Part shown: positions 1 through 5,194 of the stretch, piece after piece
Numbering within the stretch: the first letter of the stretch is position 1
Layout of the letters: each line of letters opens with the position of its first letter
Assembly: GCA_030631455.1 (NCBI GenBank)
Contig: DAOVLC010000144.1
Coordinates: 1-5,194, forward strand
From: Candidatus Zixiibacteriota bacterium
Lineage (GTDB): Bacteria > Zixibacteria > MSB-5A5 > JAABVY01 > JAHJOQ01
Length of the DNA: 5,194 nt
Reading direction: 5' to 3'
The notes under the pieces: model-generated
Database searches by the model: none
Told to the model about the DNA's origin: nothing
The model's input: the letters and a program-made list of their open reading frames with translations, nothing else
Position numbers and translations under genes: made by a program

Positions 1-148
1 ACTCCGCCTTGCCGACAAACTCGGCATTAGCAACGAAAACGTTGTGTCGCAGCAATTGGATGACAACTACCTCGGCCTGGATCTGACGATAATACTCGGT
101 ATTGATTTCGAGTCGATTGTGGACAGGATTGGCTCAAAAAGTGACTAA
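1..148 (+). CDS. LytR C-terminal domain protein, 3' end only
   Basis: The frame beginning at base 2 is open from the window edge to a TAA at 146-148 and gives 48 residues. The start of the gene lies outside the window. The visible piece reads R-L-A-D-K-L-G, then a short polar stretch, then D-L-T-I-I-L-G-I-D-F. This matches the end of the LytR_C domain, where a helix ending in LG is followed by a strand of the type [DT]-[IV]-x-[IV]-[IV]-L-G-x-D-[FY]. LytR_C occurs at the C-terminus of LytR-CpsA-Psr ligases, which attach glycopolymers to peptidoglycan, and also in small stand-alone membrane-anchored proteins. Which of these this is cannot be told from the fragment. It ends 29 bases before rsfS on the same strand, so the two are probably cotranscribed. 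LytR-type genes upstream of rsfS are a familiar arrangement in several phyla. Confidence 0.65.
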   Translation, partial: LRLADKLGISNENVVSQQLDDNYLGLDLTIILGIDFESIVDRIGSKSD

Positions 149-157
149 TAGATAGAG

Positions 158-164
158 AAAGGAG
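158..164 (+). promoter_or_regulatory. Ribosome binding site of rsfS
   Basis: The sequence AAAGGAG fits the Shine-Dalgarno consensus well. It lies 13 bases before the TTG at 178, which is longer than usual, but no ATG, GTG or other TTG occurs in frame between the site and 178. The in-frame stop at 142-144 excludes a much longer protein. Confidence 0.6.
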
Positions 165-177
165 CTACTCACAGCAA

Positions 178-546
178 TTGGCATTGTCCTCACATGAGTC
201 GGCTCGCCTTGCCGGCAAGTTTGCTCTTGACAAACGAGCTTCCGACATAGTTATTCTCGATTTGCGAGAGTCCACCAGTGTAACGGACTTTTTCGTACTC
301 ATTTCAGGGTCGGCGGACGTTCACGTGAAAGCAATTGCTGAAAACATAAGAGAAGGATTAGCGGAGAAGGGTCAGAAGCCATGGCATATTGAAGGTTTGG
401 CTTATGGCAGTTGGGTTCTTCTGGATTATGTCGATTTCGTCGTACATATCTTTCTGAAGGAGAAAAGAGAATTTTACGATCTCGAGCGGTTGTGGGGTGA
501 CGCCCTCGTGGAGAGAATGGAGGACTTGCCAAACATCAATATCTAA
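178..546 (+). CDS. rsfS: Ribosomal silencing factor RsfS (Iojap/YbeB family)
   Basis: The 122-residue product is a full-length RsfS. This family binds ribosomal protein uL14 on the free 50S subunit and blocks joining with 30S, lowering translation when nutrients are short. It acts in the cytoplasm. Family features are visible in order: an N-terminal helix (about 5-18), the strand D-I-V-I-L-D-L-R (23-30), S-V-T-D-F-F-V (34-40) followed by S-G at 43-44, a helix with K-A-I-A (51-54), the core strand pair G-S-W-V-L-L-D-Y-V-D-F-V-V-H-I-F (77-92), and the closing R-E-F-Y-D-L-E-R-L-W-G-D-A (97-109). The start is taken as TTG at 178. A second in-frame TTG at 184 is possible but lies further from the AAAGGAG site. 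No ATG is available near the expected N-terminus. The gene lies between a LytR_C gene and rho on the same strand. The family assignment is secure; the exact start is less so. Confidence 0.95.
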   Translation: MALSSHESARLAGKFALDKRASDIVILDLRESTSVTDFFVLISGSADVHVKAIAENIREGLAEKGQKPWHIEGLAYGSWVLLDYVDFVVHIFLKEKREFYDLERLWGDALVERMEDLPNINI

Positions 547-597
547 GCAGACCCTCAGATAACGCACGCGATTTCCGTCACATTCAAGTAAAAAAAA

Positions 598-603
598 GAT
601 AAT
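598..603 (+). promoter_or_regulatory. Possible -10 element in the rsfS-rho gap
   Basis: GATAAT matches the sigma-70 -10 consensus at five of six positions and directly follows a run of eight A (590-597). Its downstream edge is 25 bases before the rho start. No good -35 hexamer is seen at 16-19 bases upstream; the sequence around 573-580 is a poor match. The 82-base gap is long for a tightly coupled operon, so a separate rho promoter is reasonable, but the sequence support is weak. Confidence 0.25.
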
Positions 604-628
604 AACGATACAAGAAGGGTATACTTCC

Positions 629-1876
629 ATGGACATTGTCGATCTGAAAAGTAAAACCATCGCCGAGCTTCTGAAGATGGCAGAGGAACTCGATATCCCG
701 GGAGTTTCCGGGCTGCGAAAGCAGGAGCTGATCTTCAAGATTCTCGAAGCTCGAACTGAGAAGGACGGACTGATCTTTGCAGAGGGAATTCTCGAGATCC
801 TCGACGAGGGTTATGGGTTCCTGCGCTCCGCCGATTACAATTACCTGCCCGGTCCGGATGACATTTATGTATCGCCGTCGCAGATCAAGCGTTTCGATCT
901 GAAGACCGGCGACACGGTTAGCGGTCAAGTAAGACCCCCGAAAGAGTCCGAAAGGTATTTCGCGCTTCTGAAGATCGAGGCTGTGAACTTCGAAAATCCG
1001 GAAATCGCCAAGCACAAGATTCTGTTCGACAACCTGACACCTCTATACCCTGAGGAAAAAATCAAGCTCGAGTATTCTACAACAGAGTACACGACGAGGA
1101 TTATGGATCTGATGGTGCCGATAGGTAAGGGACAGAGAGGATTGATCGTTTCGCCTCCGAAAGCCGGAAAGACGATCATCCTTCAGAGAATAGCCAATGC
1201 CGTCGCGACTAACCACCCTGAGATGAAGCTGATCGTCCTGCTGATCGACGAACGACCGGAAGAGGTCACCGAAATGCGTCGGTCGGTCAGGGGTGAGGTT
1301 GTTTCGTCGACGTTCGATGAACCGGCAGAGCGACATGTGCAGGTCGCGGAGATGGTTATCGAAAAATCGAAGCGCTTAGTCGAGCATCAACATGATGTCG
1401 TGATTCTTCTCGATTCGATCACGCGTCTCGCGCGCGCACACAACGCAGTAGTGCCGCATTCCGGCAAAATCCTGTCCGGTGGTGTCGATTCTAACGCATT
1501 GCATCGTCCCAAGCGTTTCTTCGGAGCCGCTCGTAACATCGAAGAGGGTGGATCACTCACGATCATCGGTACCGCTCTGATCGAAACCGGCTCTCGCATG
1601 GACGAGGTCATCTTCGAGGAATTCAAAGGCACCGGTAATATGGAAATCGTTCTCGACCGCAGGCTTTCCGACCGGCGAATATTCCCGGCGATGGATATCA
1701 ACCGTTCCGGCACCAGAAAAGAAGAGCTTCTGCTGTCATCAGACGAACTGAACAAGGTCTGGATCATGCGGAAATTCCTCGCCGAGATGAACCCGGTTGA
1801 AGGAATGGAATTCCTGCTCGATCGAATCAAGAAGACCAAGTCGAACAATAAGTTCCTCGATTCGATGAAGAACTGA
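629..1876 (+). CDS. rho: Transcription termination factor Rho
   Basis: The 415-residue protein is collinear with E. coli Rho almost throughout. Rho is a homohexameric RNA-dependent ATPase and helicase that releases RNA polymerase at Rho-dependent terminators. The N-terminal helical domain spans about 5-41. The OB-fold primary RNA-binding domain spans about 49-120, with G-Y-G-F-L-R at 61-66 and D-D-I-Y at 77-80. The ATPase core holds the P-loop P-P-K-A-G-K-T (176-182), D-E-R-P-E-E (207-212) with E208 at the catalytic glutamate position, and Walker B D-V-V-I-L-L-D (256-262). The Q-loop region is [13 protein letters not shown] (284-296), the R-loop region is G-T-G-N (334-337), and the arginine finger is R363. 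The serine after Walker B (S263), a bicyclomycin contact in E. coli, is present. There is no insertion between the N-terminal and OB domains of the kind found in some actinobacteria and Bacteroidetes. The ATG at 629 is preceded by AGAAGGG (613-619) at 9 bases. Confidence 0.99.
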   Translation: MDIVDLKSKTIAELLKMAEELDIPGVSGLRKQELIFKILEARTEKDGLIFAEGILEILDEGYGFLRSADYNYLPGPDDIYVSPSQIKRFDLKTGDTVSGQVRPPKESERYFALLKIEAVNFENPEIAKHKILFDNLTPLYPEEKIKLEYSTTEYTTRIMDLMVPIGKGQRGLIVSPPKAGKTIILQRIANAVATNHPEMKLIVLLIDERPEEVTEMRRSVRGEVVSSTFDEPAERHVQVAEMVIEKSKRLVEHQHDVVILLDSITRLARAHNAVVPHSGKILSGGVDSNALHRPKRFFGAARNIEEGGSLTIIGTALIETGSRMDEVIFEEFKGTGNMEIVLDRRLSDRRIFPAMDINRSGTRKEELLLSSDELNKVWIMRKFLAEMNPVEGMEFLLDRIKKTKSNNKFLDSMKN

Positions 1877-1896
1877 TCGGGGTCGCCCCTCTGATC
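1875..1896. terminator. Weak hairpin between convergent rho and glnA
   Basis: GGGG (1879-1882) pairs with CCCC (1886-1889) over the three-base loop TCG. Outer GATC (1875-1878) can pair with GATC (1893-1896) if three bases are bulged. It covers most of the 24-base gap between the two convergent stop codons and overlaps the rho stop. No T run follows on either strand, so it is not a classical intrinsic terminator. It may only protect 3' ends or be chance. Confidence 0.25.
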
Positions 1897-1900
1897 CTGC

Positions 1901-3316
1901 TTAGCAATTGTAGTAGAGATTGAACTCGTACGGGTGCGGGCGGACTCTTATTGCGTCGGCCTCAGCCTGCTTGAGCTTAATCCAGTGGTCAATCAACTCC
2001 TGGCTGAAAATATCGCCCGCACGGAGGAAGTCATTGTCTTTCTTCAGGCCGCGAATCGCGTGATGCAGCGTAGTCGGCAATACCGGTATCTTGTTCAGGC
2101 GTTTGGCCGGAAGCCTGGTTAGATCTTCGCTGCAATCCTCGCCCGGATCGATCTTGTTCTTGATGCCATCGATACCGGCCATTAGCATCGCTGCAAAAGC
2201 GAGATACGGGTTGCAGGTGGCATCCGGAGGACGGAATTCCACTCTGTATGTTGAGCTGTCGAGTTGATAGCCCGGAATCCTTATCGCCGCGCTTCTGTTA
2301 CCCATCGAGTATGTCCCGCGGACCGGCGCTTCGAAGCCGGGGACAAGGCGTTTGTAGGAATTCGTGGAGGGATTAGTGAAACAGAGAACTGCGTCTGCAT
2401 GTTTGAGCAGACCACCGATGTAGTATCTCCCGGTGTCTGACAGCTTAAGATCCTTCTTCGCATCGTAGAAAGCGGACTTCCCGTTTTTCATAAGGTACTG
2501 ATGAACATGCCAGCCCGAGCCGGGCTCATTGAACATTGGCTTCGGCATAAAAGTCGCCGAAGTATCATGCCTGACAGCGATATTCTTCACGACATACTTG
2601 ACAAGCATCGACCAGTCAGCCATCTGAAGCAGAGTTCCGAAATCAACCTCGATCTCCTGCTGCGATGCCCCTCCGACCTCATGATGGTGATACTTCACGG
2701 GAACACCAAGAGACCGGAGCGTCTGAGATATCTCGCTTCTTAAGTTATGGGTCTGATCGGAAGGAGGAGCCGCGTGGTAACCTCGTTTATACGGTATTTG
2801 ATAACCATGATTATCCGGATCATCTTCACCCGAACTCCGCTCGGCCTCCTTTGAATCTACGAAATAGAACGCCTCATCAGTGCCCTGATGAAAGCTAACG
2901 CTTCTAAACAAGTAGAATTCGAACTCTGGTCCCCACAGGCTGCTGTCTGCAATCCCACTGCTCTTCAGATAAGCTTCGGCATTCCTTGCGACCCACCGCG
3001 GATTGCGTTCAAAGGGTACAATCTTCCCGTCAACTTCAGCGAGATCACCCAACATGGAAAGCGTCGGATGTTCGTGGAATGGATCGATGAAGGCTGTCTT
3101 TTTGTCTGGAAGCAGAATCATGTCGCCAGCCTTGACCTTGGCAAATCCGGTAACCGATGATCCGTCAACACCGACACCATGATCGAAGAGTTTCTTCGCG
3201 AGAGATTCCACAGGCAAGGTGATGTGTCTCCAGCGACCGAGTAAATCAGCGAACTTGATATCAATGAACTCGATCTTATTCTGTCTGGCCATCGCCCGAA
3301 GATCTTTCAATGTCAT
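1901..3316 (-). CDS. glnA: Glutamine synthetase, class I (beta-like, no adenylylation tyrosine)
   Basis: The 471-residue enzyme makes glutamine from glutamate, ammonia and ATP and is the main entry of ammonia into biosynthesis; class I enzymes are cytoplasmic dodecamers. Active-site residues are in place: latch D-G-S-S (51-54), metal and substrate glutamates E131, E133, E213 and E221, H-H-E-V (211-214), G-S-G-W-H-V-H (266-272) with H270, flap K-R-L-V-P-G-F-E-A-P (322-331) with E329, R341, and E360/R362 in E-F-R-P-P-D. The C-terminus is R-P-H-P-Y-E-F-N-L-Y-Y. The stretch at 388-416 has the length and pattern of the beta type, but the position adenylylated in E. coli (Tyr397) is Thr400. The arginine used for feedback inhibition in Bacillus (Arg62) is Lys60. 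The ATG at 3316 is chosen because AAGGAG (3322-3327) lies five bases upstream and the N-terminus then matches the family; an upstream in-frame ATG at 3349 would add 11 unlikely residues. It is convergent with rho and divergent from the lipoprotein gene. Confidence 0.97.
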   Translation of the reverse strand: MTLKDLRAMARQNKIEFIDIKFADLLGRWRHITLPVESLAKKLFDHGVGVDGSSVTGFAKVKAGDMILLPDKKTAFIDPFHEHPTLSMLGDLAEVDGKIVPFERNPRWVARNAEAYLKSSGIADSSLWGPEFEFYLFRSVSFHQGTDEAFYFVDSKEAERSSGEDDPDNHGYQIPYKRGYHAAPPSDQTHNLRSEISQTLRSLGVPVKYHHHEVGGASQQEIEVDFGTLLQMADWSMLVKYVVKNIAVRHDTSATFMPKPMFNEPGSGWHVHQYLMKNGKSAFYDAKKDLKLSDTGRYYIGGLLKHADAVLCFTNPSTNSYKRLVPGFEAPVRGTYSMGNRSAAIRIPGYQLDSSTYRVEFRPPDATCNPYLAFAAMLMAGIDGIKNKIDPGEDCSEDLTRLPAKRLNKIPVLPTTLHHAIRGLKKDNDFLRAGDIFSQELIDHWIKLKQAEADAIRVRPHPYEFNLYYNC

Positions 3317-3321
3317 TCCGG

Positions 3322-3327
3322 CTCCTT
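3322..3327 (-). promoter_or_regulatory. Ribosome binding site of glnA
   Basis: Read on the minus strand this is AAGGAG, five bases before the ATG at 3316-3314. It decides the start in favour of this ATG over the in-frame ATG at 3349, which would place the site inside the coding region. Confidence 0.8.
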
Positions 3328-3347
3328 GTGAAACTTCTAGCAAGCAC

Positions 3348-3375
3348 AATATAGTCGGACAACCGAATTAAGCAA
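3348..3375 (-). promoter_or_regulatory. Candidate glnA promoter
   Basis: On the minus strand, TTGCTT (3375-3370) is separated by 16 bases from TATATT (3353-3348). The -10 hexamer matches the consensus at five of six positions and the -35 at three of six. The predicted transcript would begin near 3341 and give a leader of about 25 bases that includes the ribosome binding site. A six-base inverted repeat (AGCAGA 3375-3380, TCTGCT 3397-3402) abuts the -35 and could be an operator, but arms this short can arise by chance. No sigma-54 -24/-12 (GG-n10-GC) site was recognised. Confidence 0.4.
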
Positions 3376-3440
3376 GCAGAATCGATCTCCTGATGCTCTG
3401 CTCTATTTCTTCTTCGGAATTGCACGGATTATCTTAAACC

Positions 3441-3469
3441 TTGACAAAACAGTCAGGCATTCGTAATTC
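3441..3469 (+). promoter_or_regulatory. Candidate promoter of the repeat lipoprotein gene
   Basis: TTGACA (3441-3446) is a perfect sigma-70 -35 hexamer. At 17 bases downstream lies TAATTC (3464-3469), a poor -10 that keeps only the initial TA. The longer string TAATTCTG also resembles the Bacteroidetes-type -7 motif TAnnTTTG with one mismatch. Transcription from here would start about 20-25 bases before the GTG at 3498. The -35 is convincing by itself; the type of -10 is uncertain. Confidence 0.4.
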
Positions 3470-3488
3470 TGATTTAACTATCACAGGC

Positions 3489-3493
3489 GGAGG
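3489..3493 (+). promoter_or_regulatory. Ribosome binding site deciding a GTG start
   Basis: GGAGG is a perfect Shine-Dalgarno core, four bases before the GTG at 3498. It supports GTG as the start. The next in-frame ATG (3540) would fall inside the signal peptide and remove its charged N-terminus. Confidence 0.7.
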
Positions 3494-3497
3494 AAAA

Positions 3498-3560
3498 GTG
3501 AAAAGCAATAGGATAATTACAGCACTTGCAGTGTTCGCAATGCTCGTTATTTCATCTTGT
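3498..3560 (+). other. Lipoprotein signal peptide (residues 1-21)
   Basis: The n-region carries K2 and R5, the h-region runs over residues 6-18 (I-I-T-A-L-A-V-F-A-M-L-V-I), and the lipobox is I18-S19-S20-C21. Signal peptidase II would cut before C21. The residue at +2 is aspartate, which in E. coli keeps a lipoprotein in the inner membrane; whether that rule holds in this organism is unknown. Confidence 0.85.
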
Positions 3561-5194
3561 GATCTTCCCGAATCGATGTCGAAGAACCCATTCGACAAGG
3601 CGCTCGACCGAGTCGGGCTGACCCGGCAGACAATGACATTTGACTACGGCGATATGTCGAACTTCGGCGGCGACAGGTTCGCGCTGCCGCTTTTCTACGC
3701 TCTCCATTCCGATTTCTTCAAGATCGAGCATTACACGAACAACTTCAAGCAGAGCGTCAAACGCAATTCGGACAAGCTGCAGAATCTCATAGGATTCGCA
3801 TCTTCCAGACTCAACGAGGGCGTCAGGCGCGGACTCATTGGCGATCCTCTCGACTCTATATATCCGCTTCTCGATCAGCCGGCTCCTCTGGCTAATGCGA
3901 TCACAAGCCTTCTGGAATGGCAGAATGCCGCGCCGACACCATCTGTCGCAACCAACCTGAGGGATCGCGCGAACTCGGTTCCGGACCAGTTGCAGAGAAT
4001 GGCCGCCCTGATGATCTATGCTTCGAGAGATACGCTCGGTTTTCGCAGGATGGCATTTGAGAAAGCAGCGAGGGAGTTCGACCTTGCCGAGATGTACACG
4101 AAATCTCAGGAACTTCTCGCATCCGATTCGGATATTATCGATTTCACTCTGCAGAGATTTGCATTGAATGTTGATTTCAAATATCTGTACACTCACGTTC
4201 AGGATCTCGCGCGAGCAGTCGACTTCGCAGTCGATTCGCTCGAAAAGCTGTCATTTGATTCAGAGTTCTCCTTCTATTGGACTACTCCGCTCGGAGCTAT
4301 TCTCATTGCGGACGGCTCGGATGATGTCTACCCGGACGGCGAGTATTTCATGATAATCGATGTCGGCGGCAACGACCAATACGAGGGCGGCGGCGCCAAT
4401 CGGTCGGTCGAGAACTGGATATCGATCCTGATCGATCTCGACGGCGATGACATCTACAAATCGGAAGAGGACAACATCCCGACGTTCGGCGCAGGTGTTA
4501 TGGGGTACGCTTTCCTGGTCGATTCGAAAGGAGACGATAGCTACTCCGGTCGTAATATGACCGGCGGCATCGGCCTGTTCGGTGTCGGGGCGCTCCTGGA
4601 CAAATCGGGTAAGGACTCATACGATGGTTTCATCTGTTCGCAGGGATCGGGGCAGTTCGGAATCGGGATACTCTCCGATCTCGAAGGCGATGACACGTAT
4701 CACGCCTATCTTCTCGCGCAGGGTTTCGGATTCACCAAGGGAATGGGAATGCTGGTCGACATGAAGGGCGATGACGATTACTATGCCGATACGCTCGATA
4801 TCGTATTCCCGGCGTCGCAGAGCAAAGACTACAATTCGAATCTCGCTCAGGGCGTTGGATTCGGTAAACGCGCCGATTACGTCGATGGCCACTCGTGGGG
4901 TGGTGGAATCGGCATGCTTGTCGATGCCGAGGGGAACGACACCTACTCCGCAGGACTGTTCGCACAGGGCTGCGCCTATTGGTACGCCATCGGGATGCTT
5001 CTCGACGACTCCGGCGATGACATCTACAACGGCGTCTGGTATGTGCAGGGATCGGGAGCACATTTCGGGCTTGGCATTTTGATCGACAGCTCCGGCAACG
5101 ACCATTACACCGCCACGATGAACATGGCTCAGGGCGTGGGGCATGATTTCACGCTCGGCACGCTGATAGACTGCGGCGGAGATGACATATACGA
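3498..5194 (+). CDS. Lipoprotein with RTX-like D-x-x-G-D-D-x-Y repeats, 3' end missing
   Basis: The frame is open from GTG 3498 through the window end, giving 565 complete codons and no stop. Residues 1-21 form a lipoprotein signal peptide: K2 and R5, a hydrophobic core (6-18), and lipobox I-S-S-C with C21 as the lipidated cysteine. D22 follows at the +2 position. Residues 22-263 look largely helical and polar and match no family I know. From about 264 the protein becomes a tandem array, with D-x-x-G-[DN]-D-x-Y motifs ending at Y295, 320, 349, 375, 401, 428, 483, 510, 537 and 565, plus a variant ending at Y278. Motifs are joined by Q-G-x-G and G-x-L-x-D segments. The turn resembles the calcium-binding G-x-x-G-x-D-x-L-x of RTX proteins, with tyrosine for leucine and a coil about three times longer. 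An extracytoplasmic, possibly calcium-binding beta-solenoid on a membrane anchor is inferred. The substrate and role are unknown. The long antisense frames here are shadows. Confidence 0.88.
   Translation, partial: MKSNRIITALAVFAMLVISSCDLPESMSKNPFDKALDRVGLTRQTMTFDYGDMSNFGGDRFALPLFYALHSDFFKIEHYTNNFKQSVKRNSDKLQNLIGFASSRLNEGVRRGLIGDPLDSIYPLLDQPAPLANAITSLLEWQNAAPTPSVATNLRDRANSVPDQLQRMAALMIYASRDTLGFRRMAFEKAAREFDLAEMYTKSQELLASDSDIIDFTLQRFALNVDFKYLYTHVQDLARAVDFAVDSLEKLSFDSEFSFYWTTPLGAILIADGSDDVYPDGEYFMIIDVGGNDQYEGGGANRSVENWISILIDLDGDDIYKSEEDNIPTFGAGVMGYAFLVDSKGDDSYSGRNMTGGIGLFGVGALLDKSGKDSYDGFICSQGSGQFGIGILSDLEGDDTYHAYLLAQGFGFTKGMGMLVDMKGDDDYYADTLDIVFPASQSKDYNSNLAQGVGFGKRADYVDGHSWGGGIGMLVDAEGNDTYSAGLFAQGCAYWYAIGMLLDDSGDDIYNGVWYVQGSGAHFGLGILIDSSGNDHYTATMNMAQGVGHDFTLGTLIDCGGDDIY
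4287..5194 (+). repeat. Array of ~27-residue protein repeats within the lipoprotein
   Basis: The array begins near residue 264 and continues past the window edge. Spacings between successive motif tyrosines are 17, 25, 29, 26, 26, 27, 55, 27, 27 and 28 residues, so the regular unit is 26-28 residues (about 80 bases). The generalised unit is Q-G-x-G, three residues, G-[IM]-G-x-L-x-D-x-x-G-[DN]-D-x-Y-x-[AG]. The repeats are diverged at DNA level: the longest identity noticed is 18 bases shared by 4442-4459 and 5012-5029, covering the G-D-D-I-Y turn. This suggests old duplications kept by protein-level selection, not recent tandem expansion. Confidence 0.85.

Noticed and set aside
1387..1848. 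A 153-codon minus-strand frame opposite the end of rho
   Set aside because: It is antisense to the most conserved part of Rho; its serine- and arginine-rich product is typical of a reverse-strand shadow.
1877..1900. A bidirectional intrinsic terminator between rho and glnA
   Set aside because: The GC hairpin has a stem of only four bases and no T tract on either side, so only a low-confidence hairpin is recorded.
2501..3160. Several short plus-strand open frames inside glnA
   Set aside because: They lie opposite a full-length, well-conserved glutamine synthetase and resemble no protein family.
3317..3349. An 11-residue N-terminal extension of glutamine synthetase from the upstream ATG
   Set aside because: The extension would contain the AAGGAG site, has no family counterpart, and its ATG overlaps the candidate -10 element.
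3552..4196. A 214-codon open frame on the minus strand opposite the lipoprotein gene
   Set aside because: The plus strand carries a continuous frame with a good ribosome binding site, lipoprotein signal and repeat motifs across the same bases. The antisense product is rich in Arg, Cys and Val with no recognisable domain, as expected of a shadow.
4617..5144. A 175-codon minus-strand frame over the repeat region
   Set aside because: It is the antisense of the repetitive GAY-rich coding sequence, and its apparent repetitiveness (many I-V-V and D-V-I strings) mirrors the plus-strand repeats. No ribosome binding site or family resemblance was seen.
4287..5194. A CRISPR array or recent DNA tandem repeat
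   Set aside because: The periodicity is at protein level within an open frame; the DNA units are diverged and there are no constant repeats alternating with unique spacers.

Overview
The window carries four protein-coding genes, all recognisable at least in part, and the start of a fifth. The genes suggest a didermic (Gram-negative-type) bacterium of moderate G+C: there is a lipoprotein signal, SD-type ribosome binding sites (one gene starts with GTG, one with TTG), and a class I beta-like glutamine synthetase. The LytR_C-rsfS pairing and the tyrosine-rich RTX-like repeat lipoprotein remind me of uncultured FCB-related phyla such as Zixibacteria or Latescibacteria. That placement is inference from memory of similar proteins and is not proven by this sequence.

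Layout. Positions 1-148 (+) hold the last 48 codons of a LytR C-terminal-domain protein. After 29 bases follows rsfS (178-546, +), the ribosomal silencing factor, with a TTG start. An 82-base gap with an A8 tract leads to rho (629-1876, +), a canonical transcription termination factor. Only 24 bases further on, convergently oriented, lies the end of glnA (1901-3316, -), glutamine synthetase. A 181-base divergent intergenic region (3317-3497) holds candidate promoters for glnA and for the last gene. That last gene (3498 to the window edge, +) is a long reading frame of at least 565 codons that starts with GTG and is cut off by the window end. It encodes a lipoprotein with a roughly 240-residue N-terminal region of unknown type, followed by at least ten repeats of about 27 residues centred on D-x-x-G-[DN]-D-x-Y.

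The first three genes are co-directional and may share transcription. They deal with the envelope (LytR_C), translation shutdown in poor nutrient conditions (RsfS) and transcription termination (Rho). glnA and the lipoprotein are transcribed divergently and have no obvious functional link. The least explained content is the repeat lipoprotein. The most testable regulatory observation is that the glutamine synthetase is of the beta type but lacks the adenylylated tyrosine and also lacks the arginine used for feedback inhibition in the alpha type. No tRNA, rRNA, CRISPR array, insertion sequence or phage gene was seen.
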